Under the pieces are notes generated by a model that saw nothing but the letters and a program-made list of their open reading frames with translations, made no database searches and had not been told where the DNA came from. DNA of 64,000 nucleotides, taken from NCBI GenBank assembly GCA_036245525.1, contig BTPG01000005.1, positions 175,297,078 to 175,361,077 of the forward strand, read 5' to 3'. The DNA comes from Semisulcospira habei. Its lineage: Eukaryota; Mollusca; Gastropoda; Semisulcospiridae. The translations under genes were made by a program, and so were the position numbers. Of the stretch, positions 21,845 through 32,500 are shown one piece after another. Within the stretch, counting starts at the first letter, position 1. Each line of letters starts with the position of its first letter.

Positions 21845-22409
21845 TGTGCTACAATGTTGTAAAATCTGACCTACATTAGACTGGAAGGTTCGGGAAGGGC
21901 CGCGGCAGTTCTAGTGACATCAAATATGACGTCAAAGTTGTGTAATACTCGTTGGCTACATTTAGCAACATTTATGGGATGCGCCCAGATGCTAGTGGAA
22001 GGCTGTAGCTAGATCTAGAGTATTTTTAAAAATAAATATTAATAAGTTTTAGTTACGTTTTCTTTTCTGATTGGTTGAGTTGTGTAATTTGCTGGATTGT
22101 TCTGGAAATCTGTGATAGTATAAAAGAGCGCGTTAGGAAATATGTGCGTGCATTGTATAGAAGACGCAGTGTGTCAGAATTGTGGATGCATTGTAGAGAT
22201 ACAATGTACCAAAGTGTGGATGCATTTGTGGATGCATTTTGCTGAGATTGCATCGTGAGAATAAAGTACGGTTGGAACTGTTACTCTAGTGTGGTCTACA
22301 ACCTTTGCCATGTGTTACGAGTTGCAGCTGAGTGAAGTTTCTTTACAAGAACCCTACGTGCGTGCGTCTGGTGTGATTGTATCATACTACGACTACGACT
22401 ACCACGTAA
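21845..22409 (+). mobile_element. Solo LTR-like repeat (copy 1)
   Basis: Homologous along its length to 61606-62529. It contains a TATA-like tataaaagag near 22120, a polyadenylation-like aataaag near 22260, and ends ...ccacgtaaca, consistent with TG...CA termini. No gag/pol adjoins. I could not find a clean target duplication. A 23-bp end segment is tandemly duplicated at 22396-22442. Confidence 0.65.
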
Positions 22410-22604
22410 CAGAGATGTCGACTACCACGTAACAGAGATGTCAAATCAAGACACTGTTTAATTATTGCTGTAATAAAGACGTTTGGCTTGTGCAGGTGGG
22501 TGCACTTTTGTGCTAACCTTCTTGCGCGATTGTGAACAAGGTTAACGATAATTGAAACGCCCGAAAAGGTGCCCCATCTGACCATCTATGTGTCATTTCA
22601 GAAC

Positions 22605-25038
22605 TGAATGTGTTAGCACCTCTCCCTCCTTCTGCTACAAGAACTGTGCGTAACATCTGTGCCATTGATCGTTTATCCTTCACTGCAGACATTCAGCACT
22701 GTTCGTCAGCCGTTCGTGATCTCGAGGCAGAGCAGCTACATGCCTGTCTTCGCTCTGTTTTTGACCAGCATCCCCCGCCTACTCAGCATAGGCCTATCGT
22801 ATCAGGGCGAACACCTTTCCCATGGTACGGTGACATCACGAATGAACTGCGCTCTGCAAAACAGTGCCGTCGCCAGGCCGAGAGGCAGTGGTGTAAAACT
22901 CGTCTTACTGTACATAAGCAACTGTTTTGCTCTGCCAAAAAGTTTGTTAAAAATTTGTTTGCAGTGCAAAAACCTCATTCGTCTCCCTTAAAATTGCTGC
23001 TTGCAACACCAGCAAAGAGTGTTTTGCCATAACTAACCGCCTGATGGGTAAGAGTAAGTCCACGCCACTCCCAAGTGTTCACCCAGTCTCAGAGCTGCCC
23101 GGTCTTTTCGCAGACTTTATCTTGAGTAAAGTGCAGTTAATTCGTGATGGTATTGATGCGCAACCATGCCAGGTCGACCCTTCGTATGCTGACAGGTGTT
23201 TTGAGGGTCAGATATTCTCAAAATTTGAACCTGTGACTGATGAAGAGGTGCGCTTGATTATGAATAAAACTGCCCCCCAAGTCTTGTGAAATAGATCCCA
23301 CGCCCATTTCCCTCCTGTATGCCTGTATAGATGTCATTCTTCCCCACATTACCCATGTCGTCAATCATTCGCTTCAAACTGGTTCTTTTCCCACCTTGTA
23401 CATAAACGCAGTTGTCAAGCCGCTTTTGAAGAAAGCATCTTTAGATCAGAATGACTTTAGGAACAACAGAACTGTGTCAAATCTTCCATTTTGATCAATA
23501 GTCATTGAGAAAGTTGTGCTCTCTCAGACCCTGAAGCATATCACGTCAACAATCTCTTAAATCCCCTGCAATCAGCCTACCGTGTGAGTCATAGCACGGA
23601 AACTGCTTTACTGAAAATCATGAATGACTTGTTGCTTGCACTGGATGATGATCAGGTTTCTGTTTTAGCTTTGCTGGATCTGTCTGGCGCATTTGATACG
23701 ATTGACCATAGCACCTTGTTCTGTCGCCTTGAACGTGTCATTAGTATCCAGGGACAGGTTTTTGATTGGTTCAAATCCTATTTATCTAACCGGTCACAGA
23801 CTGTTTCTGTCTGTGGTCATCTTTCAGTCGCAGCCCCTCTGTGTTTCGGAGTACCCCAAGGGTCAGTCCTCGGGCCTCTGCTCTTCATTATATATATATA
23901 CAGCCCTTGTCCGGTGTCATAGCTGCACACCCAATTTCTCACTACGCGTACTCTGATGACACGCAGTTGTATAAGTCAGGCCATATTGAGCAGGTCGATG
24001 CCATCATCCAGTGCGTGCAACAGTCAGTTTCTGATGTAAGGAACATGGATGATAGCCAACAAACTAAAACTGAATGGAGATAAAACAGAAGCCATGGTAG
24101 TTTCCTCTACCAGAATATCTTCTTCCTTACCGCAGTCCATCACAATCCTAGATACTGAAGTTAGTTTTTCTGCTCAGGTGAGAAATCTTGGCGTCACCAT
24201 TGATTGCAGTCTCTCACTAAAACAACACGTTTTGAATACCTGTAAATCGTCATTTATTGAACTGTGTCGCATTAGCTTCATCAGGCATCTTCTCACACCA
24301 GAAGCCACTAAAACGCTGGGCCTGCTCCTTTGTCTTGTCACAACTCGATTACGGCAATGCACTCTTGTGTGGCTGTCCTCAGTACCTTCTGGATCGGCTC
24401 CAGAGGGTGCAGAACTCAGCAGCAGGGCTTGTTGTCAAGACAAAGAAGTCAGACCACATCACACCCATCCTGCGTTCACTCCATTGGTTGCCTATCACAT
24501 CTAGAGTACAATGCAAAGTTCTATCCATCTGTCATACCTGTCTGTTTCCTACTGGCCCTGTCTATCTTTCTGAGCTTCTTCATTTGTACACACCTTCAAG
24601 ACAGCTCCGTTCCGCAGCAGACATTAAACTATTACGCTTTCCGACTGTGAGAACTGAGTCTTTTGGCGAGGGGTCTTTCTCATACCAAGGTCCATTTCTT
24701 TGGAATAAAGTCCCACAGTCCCTCAGATATGTTGAATCAGCCAATAGTTTCCGGCAGTCTTTAAAGACGCATTTATTTCTTTAAACGTACATTCACCGTT
24801 ATAATGTTTCGTTGTCAGTGACAGCTGCATAGTGTATCGGTTACTAGTTTTATGGTACACTGTGGGAGCATTTCTTTTTGGTGTGTTCACTCTGCTAAGC
24901 TTATTTTCCTTGTATATCTTGTTGCTTGAGTGTTAGGGAATATATGTGTTGTAAGATGCAAGGTATATGTATGTTAGTATGTCATTTGTACGGCGCCTAG
25001 AGCTTTTCTATCGAAAGTATAGGCGCCTTAAAAATATA

Positions 25039-25131
<93 letters not shown>
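22605..25131 (+). mobile_element. L2/CR1-like LINE, 5'-truncated, with (ATT)n tail
   Basis: The longest L2-like copy here. It starts in the region between endonuclease and RT and ends with a 3' hairpin (ggcgcctagagc...aggcgcc at about 24992-25028) and a long ATT array (about 25039-25131). The short ATT tails at 15107-15125 and 37449-37465 follow comparable 3' hairpins, which suggests the hairpin plus ATT tail is the RT recognition end of this family. Confidence 0.9.
22610..24784 (+). pseudogene. Reverse transcriptase ORF of the L2/CR1-like LINE, frameshifted
   Basis: In order: a pre-RT segment (PFPWYGDITNELRSAKQ), VDPSYADRC..VTDEEVRLIMN, an RT finger block near 23290-23500 containing an in-frame TGA at about 23492, LLDLSGAFDTIDHSTLF, FGVPQGSVLGPLLFIIYI, the catalytic box YSDDTQLY near 23950 (Asp pair present), KLNGDKTEAMVV, NLGVTIDCSLSLKQHV, and the C-terminal RVQNSAAGLV..LRSLHWLP..LWNKVPQSLR. 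At least four frame changes separate these blocks, so no full protein is made. Confidence 0.88.
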
Positions 25132-25397
25132 CCCCCTCCCCCCAGCGCGTAAAATGCGTAGACATGTAAAGTGTCATCATGTGCCTCGCAAAGATAAGTA
25201 AATGTTAGTCCAACTTCAAAGGAGCTGAACACAGAGATTTCATTTATATCTTTGAGAACAGCACAACACTTGCAGAATATTTTCCTCTTCTTCATGTTGG
25301 TCACAGTCGTGTGTTGAGAGACAACTTTGAGAAATATTCACAGTGGATATAGCTTTAAACAATATCCTCAATTCCACGCTGTCTCTTCAATGCGCAT

Positions 25398-25502
25398 CTA
25401 GTGGGAAAACGCCGTAGGGCCGACATCAGCCGCCGTTGGCTCGCGCACGGGAGTGCGCAGGCCAACGGAAGGCCGACATCGGCCCTGTGACGTTGTGCGC
25501 AA
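25398..25502. mobile_element. Family C palindromic element
   Basis: Left part gtgggaaaacgccgtagggccgac; centre gcgcacgggagtgcgc; right part gccgacatcggcc then gacgttgtgcgc. Both arms share ccgacatc/gatgtcgg-type sequence with one mismatch. No TTAA. Confidence 0.7.
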
Positions 25503-25830
25503 TGTGTAATCTGCCATGCAACGCTGTCAGCTATTTTTTGCGAAGATTGAATGAGAAGGTGACAACACAACTGGCTGCCAGAATGCTGGATCAGAGATTA
25601 TGAAGTCAGAGACTGGGTGGTGTCTGATGGAGTCTTTTTAATGTCAGGTCCGCGGGCGGCCCTTAAGATAATCTGTCCACGTCTCTTCCGCTTTCATCGT
25701 GTCACTCAGGTTCCGGGCAGAGTTATTCCGCTGTCGACGGCGTTTCTCATTTCCCGGGTATCTCGTTCTCAAGACTACAGGGGCCCACTACCTTTAACCT
25801 GCCAACGGACGTACCTGTTGTTTTATGAAA
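25503..25830. other. No feature recognised
   Basis: No supported feature. The 75-codon frame at 25617-25844 has no domain. Confidence 0.4.
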
Positions 25831-25998
25831 TCTGTCTTCACTGAACTGCCAAAAGCCACAACTGTCCAAAGAACATGGCCGCAAATGGGTCTCAGCAAGA
25901 GGCATAGATCCTCATGAGCCCCCGCTGTCGCGGGGGCTCATGAGGATCTATGCCTCTTGCGTTTAGATCGCGTTCACTTTTCCTCGGCGGTGGAGGGG
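25831..25998. mobile_element. Family A palindromic MITE
   Basis: Perfect-looking 66-bp hairpin at 25895-25960, centre cgctgtcgcg. The right end (ggtggagggg) joins TTAA 25999-26002. The left terminus is weak (cttcactgaactgcc near 25832). Confidence 0.8.
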
Positions 25999-26002
25999 TT
26001 AA

Positions 26003-26178
26003 ACCCTTCACTACCAATGGAGGCATATTGTGCTTTTGAGGTCATTGTCAAATTCAACGCAAAAAAATCCCCAGCAGTCAAAAAGTGCATGGATGCAATG
26101 TGATTTTTAGCGAGAGGTATGGATCCTCATGAGCCTCTCGCAGTTGGACATCGATCAGTTTTATCAGCAGCGAAGTGG
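26003..26178. mobile_element. Family A MITE with collapsed hairpin, TTAA at both ends
   Basis: TTAA at 25999-26002 (shared with the previous element) and 26179-26182; left end ACCCTTCACTACC. At 26109-26142 only gcgagaggtatggatcctcatgag and then cctctcgc remain, so most of the right arm has been deleted. Confidence 0.8.
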
Positions 26179-26339
26179 TTAATACCTAAAACGGAACCAG
26201 CCTGAACCAGCCTGTCGGAAACTGAATTGTGACTTCAAGCAGTTTTTCTGGTTACTTATGCCGAAACTCTTCACGACCAATGTGACTGAAGCTATCGCAG
26301 AGTTACGGATAAACTTATCAGCCTTAGACACAGGAGTAT

Positions 26340-26425
26340 GAATTAGGCCAGCAAGACTCTTAGGTCCTCATGAGCCCCCCCCCTCCCCCCCCCCCCCCCC
26401 CCGCAACTGCTGGGGCTCCTGGGTG
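26340..26425. mobile_element. Family A hairpin remnant with poly-C expansion
   Basis: Left arm gcaagactcttaggtcctcatgagc, then a long C run (26376-26401) and cgcaactgctggggctc. The right arm is lost. The same poly-C expansion occurs in 9525-9773. Confidence 0.7.
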
Positions 26426-26599
26426 GAGTTGCCGCACATAATTTTCAATATCCAGTATCTGCCTGTCATAGTTCCAACTGCTTTCTTTTGAGCTATTTTT
26501 AGCCACAGGCAAAACTCTCGCCGCAATGCAGAGGAACAGTTGGTTGGCAGCTACTGGCCTTGAAAAGTTTTCTCAACTGGGGGCTAAGATCTGCTGTAA

Positions 26600-26794
26600 C
26601 TCATCATGTTCTGCCCGCCACCACAGCAAGATATGGCTCGACCATGATAGTTTAAGAGTGGTGGCAGAATAGCTTGGCGCCTATATTCTACCACCACCCT
26701 TGAACTATCATGGCCGATCTGTCTCCTGAATTGTAATGCAGTCCTCAGAGGATAACTCCAAAATGTGGTTATTTCGTACCTCGGGCACAATGAG
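26600..26794. mobile_element. Family B MITE with a small hairpin-centre deletion
   Basis: Left flank GTAA (26596-26599), right TTAA (26795-26798). Both hairpin arms are present, but the centre is shortened asymmetrically (ggcgcctat then attctaccacc). It carries the ggtggcag variant also found at 20663-20868. Confidence 0.8.
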
Positions 26795-27123
26795 TTAACT
26801 CTTGGATTTAGGTGTGTAAAGGGATCACAGGATTCAAAAGCCGGTTTGTGCTACCTGATTTTCCAGGGCTCCGAGCGTCAACAACTGAAGAAGCAACCCA
26901 AAACAGAAAACAAACCTTGCGTCTTCCAGCCGTCAGGTCAAAATCACACATCTTCAGTCTTCCTCTCATCCTGCTGAGAATAACTGCTCTCGACTGCAAG
27001 AGGTACAGATCCTCATGGGCCCCCGCAGTTGCGGGGGCCCATGAGGATCTATACCTCTTGCTGACACTACTTTATATCAATTTTCCTTGGAAGGCTGCGA
27101 TTTTTTAGTGTTGAATTAACAAC

Positions 27124-27981
27124 CTCCACGACCACCATATTTCAATCTCTATTGGTGGCAGATCCCTGTGCAATCTTCGATTCGCAGACGACATTGACCT
27201 CATGGCAGGCAGCAATAGTGAGCTCCAAAACCTGACAGACAAACTTTCAAGTAGCGCAGGGTCTTATGGCATGGAGATCAGTATGGATAAAAGCAAAGTG
27301 ATGATCAATACCACAAGCGACAGCAGCAGCAATATTCACATGAATGGCCAGAAGCTAGAAGAGGTCAATAGCTTCAAGTACTTGGGAGCCACCCTGTCCA
27401 AAGACGGTAGTTGCATAGCAGAGATCCGTATCAGGATAGGTACAGCAACATCCGCAATGGCCAGGCTGGACAGGATATGGCGAAGTAACTCCATCAGCTT
27501 CACCATCAAGTACAGGCTTTACAAGTCCCTCGTAGTGTCTATTCTACTCTACGGCTGTGAGACTTGGACACTGCTTGCAGACTCAGAAAAGAAAATCCAG
27601 GCCTTTGAGAACAAGTGCCTGAGGAAGTTGCTCCGCATCTCGTACCGCGAGCACAAGACCAACGAATATGTACGGAGCATCGTCACTTCCCTGGTGGGCC
27701 CACATGAACCCCTTCTGGCAACTGTGAAACGGCGCAAGCTTGCTTGGTTTGGCCACGTGACCCGACACAACACCTTGTCCAAGACTATCCTCCAAGGCAC
27801 TCTCGAAGGAAGTCGTCGGCGAGGTCGTCAGAGAAAGAGTTGGGTCGCAAACATAAAAGAATGGACCGAACTCGAGATGCCAGACTTGCTTGCCACCGCC
27901 CAAAATAGAACTCAGTGGAGAGCACTGTCTGTTGCTGCTGCCTTTCAGTCCCCCCAACGCCCAGTTCGGGCAAGGGACTGA
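27124..27981 (+). pseudogene. RTE-like reverse transcriptase, C-terminal part, frame intact
   Basis: The frame is open from the first inserted base to TGA at 27979-27981 (about 285 codons). It begins just before the catalytic box LRFADDIDLMAG (Asp pair intact), followed by GMEISMDKSKVM, FKYLGATLSKDGS, ILLYGCETWTLL, KLAWFGHVTRHN and the Arg-rich GRRRGRQRKSWV. These are the RT thumb and C-terminal blocks of RTE/BovB-like ORF2. Endonuclease and most of the RT are missing through 5' truncation, so it is non-functional, but the lack of stops suggests recent insertion. Confidence 0.9.
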
Positions 27982-27996
27982 TGATGATGATGATGA
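27124..27996 (+). mobile_element. 5'-truncated RTE-like LINE, 7-bp TSD
   Basis: Direct repeat taacaac at 27117-27123 and 27997-28003. The insert ends in a short (ATG)n tail, as RTE-type elements commonly do. It interrupts a family A MITE and so is younger than it. Confidence 0.85.
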
Positions 27997-28160
27997 TAAC
28001 AACTGAAAGACTTGAGGAACACAATCTGCGTCCCCTGGCAGTGAACGGGTTAAATGCAATGCACATTCTGGTGGTCATCAGTTTTCTGGGTCATTTCTGG
28101 ATGGCGAATGTCATTATTGTGGGGAAAAGCAACCACGACGGATTCACCGATAGAATCTTC

Positions 28161-28440
<280 letters not shown>

Positions 28441-28976
28441 TGGGTGAATCTGTGCTTCCGAGGTACTACAAAAAGAGCCATAACTCAATAATTACTTATC
28501 ACAAAGGCTTCGGGTTTGGCGTAAAAGACAGGAAATGTAAATAGCTACAACCTACCAAAAACTATATTCAGGAGGGAAGTCCTAGGAATTTATTATTAAA
28601 TTTTAAGGTGGGCTAAGAGGGCTCATTGAAATTTGTAAAAGTAAGTAAATCGCTAATTGAACTATGGTGATCTTAAAATCACTAAACACCGAGCATATGA
28701 GTAGAAGGGGAGTTGCACGAGGAAACTGATGTGAGTTACGGATTCTCGATCGGTAAAGCCGTTAAAAAGTTATAGAGGCTAGAACACGGACTCACTAACA
28801 CAACTTTTAGAGTACTACAAAATGACTAGCTGACTGACTTCGTTGCTGGGTTGCGGCCCCTGGCTAAGCGTGGGTAGCACAAAGGCTTAGAGACTTTGGT
28901 GGCCAGAGGGTAAAGGTATAAAAAAAAAAAACACATCATAGCGTCTCAGCTGGAGGGACCGCATCAGCCGGTTACA
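28441..28976 (-). repeat. 3' LTR of the gypsy element, truncated to its U3 part
   Basis: Begins (minus strand) TGTAACCGG beside the polypurine tract and matches 35026-35563 almost perfectly, then stops at ...ATTCACCCA, where it meets a LINE tail. The matching 5' LTR continues 318 bp further, with a TATA-like box and polyadenylation signal that are absent here. Confidence 0.8.
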
Positions 28977-28990
28977 TTTCCCCCCGCTGA
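28977..28990 (-). promoter_or_regulatory. Polypurine tract of the gypsy element
   Basis: On the minus strand AGCGGGGGGAAA lies directly before the 3' LTR start TGTAACC. In LTR elements this RNase H-resistant tract primes plus-strand DNA synthesis. Confidence 0.85.
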
Positions 28991-29530
28991 AACCCTACCA
29001 GCGTCCTCGCTGGAACAAAATATTAGGGACTACTCAGGCCTCGAGCAGAACCACACCACTAACATGATACAACATGTTACAACATTACCACCTAAACCCT
29101 CTTGCTAACCTGTTTGGAAAGCATGGTCACAAAAGTGAAAACATTCCAAGCACAGCTTGCATAGCAAAATGACAAAACAGAAAATGGTAATTAACACATC
29201 ATCCGGAGTCAAAATGTACCCTGCTTAGGAATAAAATATAAAAGAACCCACTTATATAGCTACTAGGCATGCAAAACACCAGAAACCTTGCTTTGCAAGA
29301 GTCAGTCCAACTAACAGAGCAGTGCACTCATAAAATTGTATTGTTCATGAGACTCAAAGCACAACATGCTAAAAAACACATACAAAAAACAATTAATTGC
29401 AACAGCAATCTCGGGTCATCTGACTCGTACTAAATAAAAGGTCTCTGGGTGGACAGTTCATGGCGCAGTTCATGTTTAAAGTTCTGACGCCGGTGTCACT
29501 CATTACAAATTCTAAAGTCATGGAAGCAGA
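28991..29530. other. Untranslated region between pol stop and polypurine tract
   Basis: About 540 bp inside the gypsy element with no open frame of note and no env-like sequence. Confidence 0.6.
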
Positions 29531-32500
29531 CTAAAAAAACAAAGCTTCCACCCGGTTACACATTGCTTTAAATCTGTTCTGCAGTCTGACAGAACGTCTA
29601 GTTGGAGCCAATGATGTGCCGGTCTCGGTTTCCGTTGGTGGTTCAGATCTTGCAGCCAGGGCTGCTGTAGGTGGTACCTCTGTCACAACCAGAGCCGGCG
29701 TGACAGGCACCGGGACCATGGAGATGTCAGGGGCATCATCAACTGCCTGAGGGACTGCAGCTTCCACTTCTGCTAGGACGGGAACTGCAATGGGATCCCG
29801 CATCTCTGGGACTGGAGCTGGAACAGGAACCGGGGCGACAGGGTTGGCACCATTAGTAGTTATTAGAAGAGGCAGAGCCCAGTCCTGTTCAGCCTCGTTC
29901 ACCGGTGCTTGGACTGGTCTCTGCATTGGTGGTTCCGGCTGGTCAGGTTCCTCAGCCGGTTGTTCAGCCATGTCGTCAAGAAGGTGGTCAGTCCGCAGCA
30001 GATCACGACGGTTGACAACCCTCTCAGCACCTCCGTCAAGAGGTCTCACTCGGTAGGCCTGGCCTTCCGGGCTGATTCGCTCGGTGACCACATACACGCC
30101 CCGCTGCCATCTGTCCTGGAACTTGTTTAGTCCCCGAACACGGTTGGGCAGCAGGACGTAGTCACCAATCTGCAGAGCGTGGTCAGTAGCTCTTTGGTCA
30201 GTCTGCACAGCTCGCTTGGCTGCGGCCTCAGTCAGGTGCTGGTGTGCCTTCTCGTGGGCACGGTGAAGGCGGTCGCGATGGCGACGAACCCATTCCTGAG
30301 GCCCAGCTGCAGCTGTTGTCGTAGGCAGACCAAGGAGATCGTCAACAGGCAGGCGAGGCTCTTGCCCAAAGAGCAAGAAGTAGGGTGTGAATCCGGTTGA
30401 GGCATGCGGGGTGCAGTTGTACGCATGCACCAGCGCAGAGATGTGGCGCGGCCAATGCGCCTTCTCAACCGGATCCAACTTCCGAAGGAGATCATGCATT
30501 GAGCGGTTAAACCTCTCGCATTGTCCATTTCCTTCCGGGTGGTAGGGCGTTGTCCTGGACTTTTTTACACCGTATAGGTCGCAGAGGAGGCTGATCAGAT
30601 TAGATTCAAAGTTCCTGCCCTGGTCACTATGGATCCGCTCGGGGACACCATAGCGCTGGAACCATTCACGAACAAGTACGTCTGCTACTGTTACTGCCTC
30701 TTGGTTCCATGTTGGAATCGCCTGCGTAAACTTTGAGAAGACATCTGTGATGACCAGTACATCTCGCTTGCCACCATCGGAGGTCTCCAGCTGGGTGAAG
30801 TCCATTGCGACGATCTCAAGGGGACGGGTTGCGAGCAGGTGTGCAGAGGGCAGGGACAGATTTTGTGGAGTGTTGGTCCTGCAGCGTTCACACCGGCCGA
30901 TATACCCCTTGATGTCTTCGTACATCCCAGGCCAGTAGACCCGTGTCCTAATCAGGTCGACGGTACGCTCATGTCCCTGATGTCCCATGTTGTCGTGTAG
31001 GGCTACCAGGACATCAGGTCGCAGGCAACTTGGTAGGACCAGCTGCAGACAGGCACCCCGTCGAGGGTCGGTGACACTCCGATGTAGAAGGCCATCCTTC
31101 ATCTGCAGCCGCCGATGTTGGTGAAGGAGCGCACGAGCCGGTCTACCAGAAGATGAGGGTTTGCTCGGCCAAGCTGCCAGGAATGGGCCAATGACTGCGT
31201 TTTCCTCCTGGTAGCGCCGCATTTGGGTGTTGCCAATCCGTGGAAAGACGTCAATATCAGTCTGGGTGTCTGAGGAAGGAACCTTGGAGTCAGGGTAAGG
31301 GGAGGAGTCAACTGGGTTGTCACAAGCAGAAATGTCAACTGGTTCACCCACCGCCATGCGCTCACACATGGCTATCTCTGCTGGCACACTGGTCAGGACT
31401 GGAGGTGGCACTTCCATCTCCACTTCTTTTGCAGGTAGGCGGGATAGCGAGTCTGCTCGATTCTCTCGTCCAGGCCGGTACTCAACACTAAAGTTGAACT
31501 GGGCCAACTGTGCTGCCCACCGCTGCTCCAGTGCACCAAGCTTGGCTGTCTTGAGGTGTACCAAGGGATTGTTGTCCGTGAGGACCTTGAATTCTGCCCC
31601 AAGCAAGTAGTGCCTGAACTTGTCGGTGATAGCCCACTTGATGGCAAGGAGCTCAAGCTTGGAACTCTGGCAGTGGTAACTCTTCTCAGTGGGACGCAGG
31701 CGACGGCTGGCGTATGCGATGACCCTCAGTTGTTTGCCTTGCTTCTGAGAGAGGATCGCACCCAAACCATCATGGCTGGCATCGGTTTCCAAGATAAAAG
31801 GCTCATTGAAGTCCGCGTAGCCCAGGACAGGAGCAGATGTCAGAGCCTCTTTCAGTGCTTTGAAGGCGTCGTCGTGGGGTTGGCCCCAAAGTCGAGTGAT
31901 GTTGCCCCCTTTCTTCTTGGACTTGCAGCTCTCAGTTACTAGGTCATGAAGAGGGCCAGCCAATTTCGCGAACCCTTGGATGAAGCGTCGGTAGTAGCTG
32001 GCAAAACCCAAAAAACTGCGCAGCTCCGTTGTGGTGGTTGGAGAGGGCCACTCCTGAACAACCTTGATCTTCTCGCTGTCGCAGGATACCCCGTTCGCAG
32101 ATATGGTGTGTCCAAGGTACGTCACCTGCCTACGCAGAAACTGGCATTTATCTACCCGTAGCTTCAAACCAAGGTCAGACAGGCGCTTCAAGATTCTCTC
32201 GAGATGGGCCAGGTGCTCCTCAAATGTCTTCGAATATACCAGAAGATCGTCCAGGTAGACCAGCAGGAACTGGAATAGCTCCTGACTCATCGCCGCTTGC
32301 ATCAGGCGCTGGAAGGTTGCAGGCGCTGATGATAACCCGAACGGCATCCTCGTGTACTCGAACAACCCCATCGGAGTGATGAACGCTGTCTTGTGCTGAT
32401 CTTCTGGGTGCATGGCTATTTGGTGGTATCCGCTGGCCAAGTCCAATGTGGAGAAGAACTGCGCACCGACAAGCGAGTCAAACGATTCCTGGATGCGAGG

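Larger units (their letters stand above)
26890..28049. mobile_element. Family A MITE split by an RTE-like LINE
   Basis: Hairpin at 26996-27061 (66 bp; both arms share atgggcc/ggcccat). The right part is cut at 27117-27123 and resumes at 27997, ending ccctggcagtgaacggg at TTAA 28050-28053. The left terminus is not clear; I place it near 26890 from the family spacing. Confidence 0.75.

Noticed and set aside
22518..22545. Second 25-28-bp TTAA hairpin like 38844-38868
   Set aside because: One flank is CTAA and the arms mismatch; too short to separate from chance.
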